Positions 16,645 to 23,000 of a stretch of 31,800 nt of DNA are shown piece by piece; position 1 is the first letter of the stretch, and each line of letters starts with the position of its first letter. The notes under the pieces are model-generated. The model ran no database searches and was not told the origin of the DNA. It worked only from the letters and a program-made list of their open reading frames with translations. The DNA lies in NCBI GenBank assembly GCA_964342575.1, contig CAYFGZ010000033.1, positions 1 to 31,800 on the forward strand, written 5' to 3'. A program made the position numbers and the translations under genes. Source of the DNA: GCA-002701455 sp964342575. Lineage in GTDB: Bacteria > Pseudomonadota > Alphaproteobacteria > Thalassobaculales > Thalassobaculaceae.

Positions 16645-17315
16645 TCCTCCAGCTTAACACCAAAACGGCGCGAACAAATATCAGCTATAATTTCGTAATT
16701 AGACCCGCGCCTTACCACTTCGAATGTTTCCACATTAAGCAATGTAGAAGACTGTTGGTAAAAATGATATTTACGCAAACCATGATCAATAATAATATCA
16801 GCAATTGCACAAATTTCCGGTTCTATATCTTCAACTCTAAACTTGGTACCATTAAGTGATAAATTAGCTGATGAACCGAAAATTGGGTGCATTTCGGCAA
16901 GAGACAATCTAGCAATCTCCGCTTGAAAGGGCCCCGCATTTAAAAGCATCACGAGAGTGCCATCTTTAGTACTTGCAGCGATTGCCTCCCGGTCCAAAAC
17001 ATTCAGTAGTGGATGATCCAATTTACATGGACCAATGGCCCCCAACGGAAGACCATAATCACCCGTGATTACGTTGATTAAATCCCAACCTTTTTGTGAG
17101 AGTTCGTATAACTCTTGGGCTATGGTCAGATCACCCACCATAGCGTTACGCTTAGAAAACTGACGTCGTTTCGTATCAAAAATCTTTTTCAACGCTTCGC
17201 CTGAACCGCCCACACAGGTATAGCCTACATCCATGGGAATAATTGCAATACCACCGAGCTTAAGAACATCGAATGCCCGACGAGCATCCATTTTTATAAA
17301 ATCTGAGACCTTCAT
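16641..17315 (-). CDS. Atypical Sua5/YciO/YrdC-domain protein
   Basis: The YrdC fold normally makes threonylcarbamoyl-AMP from threonine, bicarbonate and ATP for tRNA t6A. Here the N-terminus reads GGIAIIPMDVGYTCVGG, where true TsaC/Sua5 proteins have a PTDTVYGL-like motif, so the substrate-side residues are changed. The KxR signature survives in TKRRQFSKR (about residues 48-56), although the following PL is missing, and the SxN signature survives in GSSANLSLNGT. The length of 224 residues is a YrdC domain without the Sua5 C-terminal domain. The start overlaps the stop of the carboxyltransferase gene (ATGA), so the two are translated together. A role tied to carboxylation chemistry, not tRNA, is my inference; a divergent t6A enzyme remains possible. 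Confidence 0.75.
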   Translation of the reverse strand: MKVSDFIKMDARRAFDVLKLGGIAIIPMDVGYTCVGGSGEALKKIFDTKRRQFSKRNAMVGDLTIAQELYELSQKGWDLINVITGDYGLPLGAIGPCKLDHPLLNVLDREAIAASTKDGTLVMLLNAGPFQAEIARLSLAEMHPIFGSSANLSLNGTKFRVEDIEPEICAIADIIIDHGLRKYHFYQQSSTLLNVETFEVVRRGSNYEIIADICSRRFGVKLED

Positions 17316-18859
17316 GGGCGCATTTTAAACATACGCGGACCTGTCTCCCGCAGTGGCGCTGCCGTATCTGCGAAATCACACAACAGCCTTCTAGTATCCC
17401 TGGGATCAATAATTTCCTCAATCCAAAATGTTTCTGCTGATCGAAACGGAGAACGCAATTTGTTTAATCGATCTTCTATTTCCGCCAATTTCTTCCCCGG
17501 GTCCTCCGCCGAATCTATATCAGCTCGATAGGCTGCTTCTATTCCACCTTCTAGAGGCAGAGAACCCCATCGACCAGAGGGCCAAGCATATCGGGTACAA
17601 AATCTTCCCCCGCTTTTGTGCGCAGCACCAGCAACTCCGAAAGCATTTCTTATAATTACGGAGCACCAGGGCGTAGTAGTTTGCCACATGGCGCTCATAG
17701 CCCGTACACCCTCTTTTATTGTTCCAGATTGTTCAGATTGCAATCCAATTTGAAAACCGGGGCAATCAACTAAATAGACGACCGGCATATGAAACGTTTC
17801 TGCCATGTCCACAAATTTCATCACTTTCTTGCACGTCGCTGCAGTCCAGCAGCCCCCATACGAATAGGGATCGCTGGCCATTAGCGCTACAGGCCATCCA
17901 TCCAAACGAGCAAACCCAGTTATCACCGACTTCCCGTATTGACTACCCATTTCAAAAAACGACCCCTGATCCACAAGCGATTCTATAATAGGACGCATTT
18001 TGTAGACTTTTCGGATATCGCGGGGAACCGCATCAATTAACTCTTCTATCCGTCTTTTAGGATCATCTCCCCTTCGGCCACGGGGCGGCAATTCATAAAC
18101 AGAATTTGGAAGATAAGAAAGAAATTTCCTCGCGCATTCAAAGGCTTCTTCTTCATTGTCCACTGCGTGGTCTACCGCCCCAGCCTTTAATTGGATCTGA
18201 TAGCCCCCCAATTCGTTCTTGGTGAGTTCCTGACCTGTTCTGGCCACCACGGGAGGACCAGCAACAAAAAGAGCCGATTTATGTTTAATCATCACCGAAT
18301 AGTGAGAAGCTGCAAGGTGAGCTGCCCCCAAACCTGCTACGGACCCTAATCCCAACGCCACTCTTGGAACGGTCCCCATATTCTCGACGACCAATTCCCA
18401 ACCATCTACTCCGGGGACATTTGCGCGACCCGTAGTTTCTATAGTTTTTACCGACCCACCACCTCCAGATCCTTCCACCATTCTTATCAAGGGTAATCGG
18501 AGTGCATATGCCATTTCTTCACACATATTATGTTTTTCTTTAATAGTTGCATCGGCAGATCCACCCCTGACGGTGAAGTCATCGCCTCCAATGATAACCG
18601 TCCTACCTCCGACCTTTGCTTTGCCAAATACAAAGTTTGATGGCGTTAATTTCTTAAGGTTGTTCTGTGCATCGTATTCGGCCATGCCTCCTATTTTTCC
18701 CGTCTCATGGAAAGTATCTGGATCCGCCAGTAACGTTATTCGTTCTCTTATGGTGTAGCGACCACCGTCTTTTTGACGTTTGACTCGTTCTGGTCCACCA
18801 AGATCTTCGGCAAACGCTTCACGACGTCGGAGTTCGTTAAGTTCATTTTCCCAAGTCAT
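17312..18859 (-). CDS. Acyl-CoA carboxylase carboxyltransferase (beta) subunit
   Basis: Moves the carboxyl group from carboxybiotin to an acyl-CoA. The 515 residues cover both crotonase-fold halves. The N-terminal half includes RERITLLADPDTFHE, GGDDFTVRGGSADATIKEKH, the oxyanion region LGSVAGLGAAHLAASHY and GPPVVARTGQELTKNELGG. The C-terminal half has RPIIESLVDQGSFFEMG, SDPYSYGGCWT, VDCPGFQIG and RNAFGVAGAAH. The segment corresponding to GGAYDVM of propionyl-CoA carboxylases, which influences acyl size, is different here, so propionyl-CoA should not be assumed. The biotin carrier and biotin carboxylase genes lie divergently across a 225-bp gap, completing the enzyme. Downstream it is coupled to the YrdC-like gene. 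Confidence 0.86.
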   Translation of the reverse strand: MTWENELNELRRREAFAEDLGGPERVKRQKDGGRYTIRERITLLADPDTFHETGKIGGMAEYDAQNNLKKLTPSNFVFGKAKVGGRTVIIGGDDFTVRGGSADATIKEKHNMCEEMAYALRLPLIRMVEGSGGGGSVKTIETTGRANVPGVDGWELVVENMGTVPRVALGLGSVAGLGAAHLAASHYSVMIKHKSALFVAGPPVVARTGQELTKNELGGYQIQLKAGAVDHAVDNEEEAFECARKFLSYLPNSVYELPPRGRRGDDPKRRIEELIDAVPRDIRKVYKMRPIIESLVDQGSFFEMGSQYGKSVITGFARLDGWPVALMASDPYSYGGCWTAATCKKVMKFVDMAETFHMPVVYLVDCPGFQIGLQSEQSGTIKEGVRAMSAMWQTTTPWCSVIIRNAFGVAGAAHKSGGRFCTRYAWPSGRWGSLPLEGGIEAAYRADIDSAEDPGKKLAEIEDRLNKLRSPFRSAETFWIEEIIDPRDTRRLLCDFADTAAPLRETGPRMFKMRP

Positions 18860-18926
18860 ATTAAATTCCTACCGCACTACTTTAAATAATTGTTGATTAG
18901 ATTAGTGCCAGATAAATACGTAGCCA

Positions 18927-18954
18927 GCAATATTCGGGCTTCCTTTGATGTCAA
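18927..18954 (-). promoter_or_regulatory. Candidate promoter for carboxyltransferase gene
   Basis: On the minus strand a perfect TTGACA (18954-18949) is followed after 16 bases by TATTGC (18932-18927), a fair -10 box. It points towards the carboxyltransferase start at 18859 and lies just outside the 18960-18979 palindrome. Found by eye; no transcription data. Confidence 0.4.
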
Positions 18955-18959
18955 GAATA

Positions 18960-18979
18960 CTCAAAACAATTTGTTTGAG
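18960..18979. promoter_or_regulatory. Palindrome between divergent carboxylase genes, likely operator
   Basis: A 20-base near-palindrome: CTCAAA, eight bases, TTTGAG, with a symmetric AATT at the centre (16 of 20 positions symmetric). It lies between candidate promoters for the carboxyltransferase gene (minus) and the biotin carrier gene (plus), and its right arm overlaps the plus-strand -35 box. A dimeric repressor bound here could control both halves of the carboxylase together. The regulator is not identified. Confidence 0.45.
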
Positions 18980-19004
18980 ATATATATGAAATCTGGGCTA
19001 ACAT
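18975..19004 (+). promoter_or_regulatory. Candidate promoter for biotin carrier/biotin carboxylase genes
   Basis: TTGAGA (18975-18980), an 18-base spacer and TAACAT (18999-19004) resemble a sigma-70 promoter, with five and four matches to consensus. It would start transcription about 70 bases before the carrier gene. The -35 box overlaps the palindrome at 18960-18979. Prediction by eye. Confidence 0.35.
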
Positions 19005-19084
19005 CCCACCGTGAATGAAAATGCACATACTGTACTATTCAAACAAACACTAACTAATCAACTTTCTAGTCCACGGGGGCCAAC

Positions 19085-19306
19085 ATGCCAGAAATCAAAG
19101 TTCACAGTGATGTTACGGGTACCGCCTGGAAGATTGTTGTCACAATTGGTCAATCTGTTGAGGAAGGCGATGAATTGATGATCGCGGAAGCCATGAAAAT
19201 GGAAATACCTCATTTGTCTCCTGAATCTGGAACTGTAAAAGAGATTTGTGTGGAAGAGGGAGAAGCTATTTCCGAAGATGAGCTAATATTCATAATAGAA
19301 ACCTAA
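19085..19306 (+). CDS. Biotin carboxyl carrier protein (stand-alone biotinyl domain)
   Basis: Carries biotin between the biotin carboxylase and carboxyltransferase sites. The 73 residues are essentially one biotinyl domain: EAMKMEIPH contains the biotinylation site Lys38, flanked by symmetric beta-strand repeats (VHSDVTGTAWKIVV before, LSPESGTVKEICV after) and a GDELMIAE turn. There is no Ala/Pro-rich N-terminal extension as in AccB of fatty-acid synthesis, which points to a catabolic acyl-CoA carboxylase. GGGGG lies about six bases before the ATG. Thirty bases separate it from the biotin carboxylase gene. A lipoyl domain is unlikely because the motif is AMKM. Confidence 0.9.
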   Translation: MPEIKVHSDVTGTAWKIVVTIGQSVEEGDELMIAEAMKMEIPHLSPESGTVKEICVEEGEAISEDELIFIIET

Positions 19307-19309
19307 CCA

Positions 19310-19321
19310 CTTCGGTCGAAG
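19310..19321 (+). repeat. Small hairpin between carrier and carboxylase genes
   Basis: CTTC-GGTC-GAAG forms a 4-bp stem with a tetraloop (or 5 bp with a 2-base loop), four bases after the carrier stop and 15 bases before the biotin carboxylase start. It has no T-run, so it is not an intrinsic terminator. It could affect mRNA stability or relative translation, or be chance. Confidence 0.25.
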
Positions 19322-19336
19322 TTCGGTAAAAGTTAA

Positions 19337-20698
19337 ATGTATAAAGTGCTGATAGCAAACCGCGGTGAAATAGCATGTCGCATAATACGTAGCTGCAAAT
19401 TGTTAGGTTATTCTACAGTTGCCGTCTACTCGGAAGCTGATAAATCGGCGCAACACGTTCAACTAGCGGATGAAGCTTACCATATAGGTCCCGCCCCCGT
19501 GCATGAAAGCTATCTTAATCGCGAGATCATCATTAATACTGCTCTAAGAAGCAAAGCTCACCTTGTTCACCCGGGCTATGGTCTACTATCTGAAAACCCG
19601 AATTTTGCAGCAGCCGTCAAAGGCGCCGGCCTGATCTGGGTTGGCCCGTCAGCCCAAACAATATTAGCGATGGGTGATAAAGGCCAGGCCCGAAATTTGG
19701 CCGTTGCTAGCAAGGTTCCTATCGTGCCCGGATCCGCTCCGATTCCCCTAGATGATCCTTGTTTGCTTGGGAAAATAGCCAATGATCTTGGTTTTCCTCT
19801 AATGGTAAAAGCAACTGGCGGAGGAGGTGGAATTGGAATGCGACTTGTCAAAGAACCATCCAAACTGTCCGCGACAGTCACTTCAGTCTCAGCGTTGGCA
19901 GAACGTACTTTTGGAGATAATGGTATATTTTTGGAACGCCATATCTCCAACGCCCGACACGTGGAGGTACAAATATTTGGGCTTGGAGATGGACGGGTTT
20001 TTCATCTTTCAGATCGAGAATGCTCTATTCAGCGTCGTTTTCAAAAAGTAATAGAAGAAGCACCCGCACCAAATATATCTGAAGAGCTCCGCAAAAAAAT
20101 ATCCGACGCTGCGTGTAGGATAGCATCCGATCAATTCTACTCCGGTGCCGGAACTGTAGAATTCATTTTTGATAACGAAAACAACAACTTTTACTTTCTA
20201 GAAATGAACACCCGAATCCAAGTAGAACACCCCGTCACTGAACTGATTAGTGGAGAGGATATTGTGCAACTCCAATTGATGTTAGCCGTTGGCCATGACT
20301 TGGGACATATGGTAATCCAACCGCCAAAATTTCACGGACATGCTATTGAATGCCGGGTGTATGCCGAAAAACCCGAGAAGAATTTCATCCCGACGCCAGG
20401 ATTGCTAAAGAAGTTTTCATTACCTACCGCATCCTCAACTATTCGCATAGATACTGGGTTTTCGGAGGGAGATATAGTGACGCCATTCTATGACCCAATG
20501 GTCGCCAAAATTATTGCCTACGACACCACTCGTAAAGGGGCGGTTGCGGCAATGAAAAACGCTCTCGACAATACTCTAGTTGAGGGAATATCGACAAATA
20601 TACGGTTTCTGAAAAATGTCATTAACCACCCTAACTTCCAGAATGGCGACATCAACACCAATTTTATCGAAACTCACAAAGTTAATTTAATACCATAA
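19337..20698 (+). CDS. Biotin carboxylase subunit of acyl-CoA carboxylase
   Basis: Uses ATP and bicarbonate to carboxylate biotin on the carrier protein. The 453-residue protein starts with the standard VLIANRGEIACRIIR. HPGYGLLSENPNFA lies near residue 77. The ATP-grasp glycine loop near residue 157 reads KATGGGGGIGMR, with Ile where E. coli AccC and most relatives have Arg or Lys. The catalytic block EMNTRIQVEHPVTE near residue 291 is complete, and ECRVYAEKPEKNFIPTPG begins the C-terminal part. Length equals a stand-alone AccC without a fused biotinyl domain. It forms a two-gene operon with the carrier and works with the carboxyltransferase encoded divergently. It converges on ilvE with a 23-base gap lacking a clear terminator. 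Confidence 0.9.
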   Translation: MYKVLIANRGEIACRIIRSCKLLGYSTVAVYSEADKSAQHVQLADEAYHIGPAPVHESYLNREIIINTALRSKAHLVHPGYGLLSENPNFAAAVKGAGLIWVGPSAQTILAMGDKGQARNLAVASKVPIVPGSAPIPLDDPCLLGKIANDLGFPLMVKATGGGGGIGMRLVKEPSKLSATVTSVSALAERTFGDNGIFLERHISNARHVEVQIFGLGDGRVFHLSDRECSIQRRFQKVIEEAPAPNISEELRKKISDAACRIASDQFYSGAGTVEFIFDNENNNFYFLEMNTRIQVEHPVTELISGEDIVQLQLMLAVGHDLGHMVIQPPKFHGHAIECRVYAEKPEKNFIPTPGLLKKFSLPTASSTIRIDTGFSEGDIVTPFYDPMVAKIIAYDTTRKGAVAAMKNALDNTLVEGISTNIRFLKNVINHPNFQNGDINTNFIETHKVNLIP

Positions 20699-20721
20699 GA
20701 ACGACGAAACCAAAGAAGCTT

Positions 20722-21636
20722 TTATTCGGCCGCAGCCGCAGAAGAACCACTTCTTACTAAATTGCTATAATCTTCTCCAAGAACACGGGAAATTTTCCCA
20801 GGAGTAAAAGTGTAGTCTCCAATCTCACCAACAGGCGTTACTTCAACCGCCGTTCCAGTCAGGAAGCATTCACTCGCATCAGCCATTTCCTCAGGCTTTA
20901 TCTGGCGTTCTACAATCTCAAAACCTCGCTTTCTTGCCAAAGAAATAACAGTACGCCTTGTAATGCCATCTAGAAAACAATCTGGAACAGGAGTATGAAG
21001 TTTGCCATCAGCCATCACAAAAAAGATATTAGCCCCAGTAGCTTCTGCTATTAAACCACGATAATCCAACATTAGAGCATCATGAAGTCCTGCACTTTCA
21101 GCTTCATGTTTCGCCATCGTGCAAATTTGATAAAGGCCCGAGGCTTTGCTTTGAACAGGAGCCATATCTGGTGCAGGCCGCCTCCATCTCGACAAACTCA
21201 GTTTTATACCTTTTGTTTTAGCTTCCGGGTCAAAGTATGATGGCCACTCCCACGCGGTAACGGCCAAATGAATTCTGTTCTGTTGAGCAGAAACACCCAT
21301 CATTTCAGTTCCCCTCCAGGCTATTGGCCTAATATAGCCATCACTAAAACCCATAGCCTTGACAACAGCTAGCTTGGCGTCTTCAATTTCTTTTGTAGAG
21401 TAGGGAATCTTATAACCAACCGTCTCAGCAGATTTATGCAGTCTTTTGGTGTGTTCCAGAGATTTAAATATCACGCCATTATAAACACGCTCGCCCTCAA
21501 ATACTGCGCTCGCATAATGTAGGCCATGTGAAAGGACGTGTAATTTAGCATCTCTGTAATCGATGAGTTTTCCGTCCAACCATATTGACCCATCTCTATC
21601 GTCAAAGGAGAGTGAAGACATAACTACGTTTCCCAT
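20722..21636 (-). CDS. ilvE: Branched-chain amino acid aminotransferase
   Basis: Interconverts leucine, isoleucine and valine with their 2-oxo acids using PLP. It is a fold-type IV enzyme: Lys164 in QSKASGLYQICTMAKHEA binds PLP, and GLHYASAVFEGERVY, YIRPIAWRG, EATGANIFFV and LTGTAVEVTPVGEIG are standard IlvE blocks. The 304 residues are typical. Start options are ATG 21636 and ATG 21621; the second has GGGAA eight bases upstream, so it may be the real start and would remove five residues. Its divergent neighbour is a MarR/OmpR/EnvZ operon, an arrangement I recall from other Alphaproteobacteria. A related D-amino acid aminotransferase is unlikely given the substrate motifs. Confidence 0.9.
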   Translation of the reverse strand: MGNVVMSSLSFDDRDGSIWLDGKLIDYRDAKLHVLSHGLHYASAVFEGERVYNGVIFKSLEHTKRLHKSAETVGYKIPYSTKEIEDAKLAVVKAMGFSDGYIRPIAWRGTEMMGVSAQQNRIHLAVTAWEWPSYFDPEAKTKGIKLSLSRWRRPAPDMAPVQSKASGLYQICTMAKHEAESAGLHDALMLDYRGLIAEATGANIFFVMADGKLHTPVPDCFLDGITRRTVISLARKRGFEIVERQIKPEEMADASECFLTGTAVEVTPVGEIGDYTFTPGKISRVLGEDYSNLVRSGSSAAAAE

Positions 21637-21721
21637 AAAAAGCTTTGCAGACTTATTTATCTATAAAAAATTAAAGCGATGATATAATGATAATGGACTA
21701 GTATCTCGTTATAAGCCGTCA

Positions 21722-21749
21722 AAGATAGTATTTTAGGAAAATATGTCAA
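21722..21749 (-). promoter_or_regulatory. Candidate ilvE promoter overlapping the marR leader
   Basis: On the minus strand a perfect TTGACA (21749-21744), 16 bases and TATCTT (21727-21722) make a plausible promoter directed at ilvE. Its -35 box ends one base before the marR ATG, and it covers the marR ribosome site. A TATAAT hexamer for the opposite direction is at 21683-21688, without a recognisable -35 box. Confidence 0.35.
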
Positions 21750-21750
21750 T

Positions 21751-22293
21751 ATGACTGACGTAAAAATACCACCTAATTCGCCGTATCTTGAAGAGGAAGA
21801 ACTTCGCCAAGCTATAGAAATGCTATTTTTTGCTTATCGCGACTTTACTAAAGAGCCCGACAAAATGCTTGAGCGCATTCGACTTGGCCGCGCACATCAT
21901 AGAGCGCTCTACTTTATAGGACGAAACCCAGCTATTACCGTAACTGGTCTATTAGATATCTTAAAAATTCGTAAACAAAGTTTATCTAGAGTACTAAATC
22001 AATTAATAATTGAGGCGTATGTGCACCAGGAAATATCTGTGGACGATCGCCGCAAGAAACTTCTTTTTCTAACAAAAAAAGGTATAGGACTTGAGCGTCG
22101 ACTTACTGCAAACCAACGGAAAAGAATTGCAAAAGCATACAAGATCAGCAGCGACCAGGCTATCATTGGATTTAAAAACATTCTTACTGCGATAATTAAC
22201 GATGTAGATCAATGGCGAGTCGCAAACAGGTCGCGAGCGTCAAGTGGCAATAAAGGAATCTTTCCCAATGTTAAGAACGGCGAACAGGAATGA
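21751..22293 (+). CDS. MarR-family transcriptional regulator, PetP-like
   Basis: A winged-helix regulator. The MarR core runs from GRAHHRALYFIGRNPAITV (about residues 47-65) through the recognition helix IRKQSLSRVLNQLI to the wing DDRRKKLLFLTKKG (about 95-108). The N-terminal LEEEELRQAIEMLFFAYRDF and the C-terminal QRKRIAKAYK look like PetP, the MarR protein encoded next to the response regulator PetR in Rhodobacter capsulatus. AGGAAA lies ten bases before the ATG. Its stop overlaps the response regulator start (ATGA), so the three signalling genes form one operon. The target genes are unknown; ilvE opposite, or cytochrome bc1 genes by analogy with PetR, are possibilities. Confidence 0.8.
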   Translation: MTDVKIPPNSPYLEEEELRQAIEMLFFAYRDFTKEPDKMLERIRLGRAHHRALYFIGRNPAITVTGLLDILKIRKQSLSRVLNQLIIEAYVHQEISVDDRRKKLLFLTKKGIGLERRLTANQRKRIAKAYKISSDQAIIGFKNILTAIINDVDQWRVANRSRASSGNKGIFPNVKNGEQE

Positions 22294-23000
22294 CGATTCA
22301 CGCGGCGAAACCAGAGCCTCCTCACGTACTGCTTGTCGACGATGACAACCGTCTTAGGAAACTTCTTGAGCTCTATCTAAAGAAAAATGGGTTCCGCGTC
22401 AGTAGTGCAGCTAATGGAAATCAGGCTAGAAAAATTTTACTCATATTCGAGTTCGATATAATCCTTCTTGATGTGATGATGCCAGGCGAAACTGGCCTTG
22501 AGTTGACGAAAGATCTAAGAAAGACAACCGATGTACCAATCCTACTTTTAACTGCGATGAATGAAGCAGAAGATCGGATTATCGGACTACAAACAGGAGC
22601 TGATGATTACCTGTCAAAACCATTTGAACCCAGGGAATTAGTATTGCGCATAGAAAGTATTCTCCGCCGTGTTGTTCCTACGGAAACACCACTACATGAT
22701 GAAAAGTTGGTACGTTTTGGCCCATTTCGCTTCGATTTAAAAACCGAACTTTTATACAGAGGACCTATTATAACTAAATTAACCGAGTCGGAGACGGCAA
22801 TTTTAAAGGCCTTTGTCCAGGCCCCTGGCGTCATATTGAGCCGGGAAGATCTGACCAATATAGACACGGCCCAAATAAACACAAGAACCGTTGATGTCCA
22901 AATTACGCGTTTGAGACGAAAAATAGAAGAGAATCCCAAATTTCCTAGACACCTTCAAACAATTCGTGGCCAGGGTTACATTCTAAAAACAGGATTATGA
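22290..23000 (+). CDS. OmpR/PhoB-family response regulator, PetR-like
   Basis: A DNA-binding response regulator. The receiver domain (about residues 12-125) has the acidic pocket VDDD at 17-19, phospho-acceptor Asp61 in IILLDVMMPG, the switch threonine in LLLTAM and Lys110 in YLSKPFEP. A winged-helix effector domain follows, with LTESETAILKAF, SREDLTN, and the closing RTVDVQITRLRRKIEENP and LQTIRGQGYIL. The length of 236 residues is standard. It is fused by ATGA overlaps to the MarR gene before it and the sensor kinase gene after it, so the kinase is the likely phosphodonor. The PetR resemblance rests on the PetP-like neighbour and general similarity, and the regulon is not visible here. Confidence 0.87.
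   Translation: MTIHAAKPEPPHVLLVDDDNRLRKLLELYLKKNGFRVSSAANGNQARKILLIFEFDIILLDVMMPGETGLELTKDLRKTTDVPILLLTAMNEAEDRIIGLQTGADDYLSKPFEPRELVLRIESILRRVVPTETPLHDEKLVRFGPFRFDLKTELLYRGPIITKLTESETAILKAFVQAPGVILSREDLTNIDTAQINTRTVDVQITRLRRKIEENPKFPRHLQTIRGQGYILKTGL

Noticed and set aside
20699..20721. Intrinsic terminator between biotin carboxylase and ilvE
   Set aside because: No stem-loop followed by a T-run is present in the 23-base gap.
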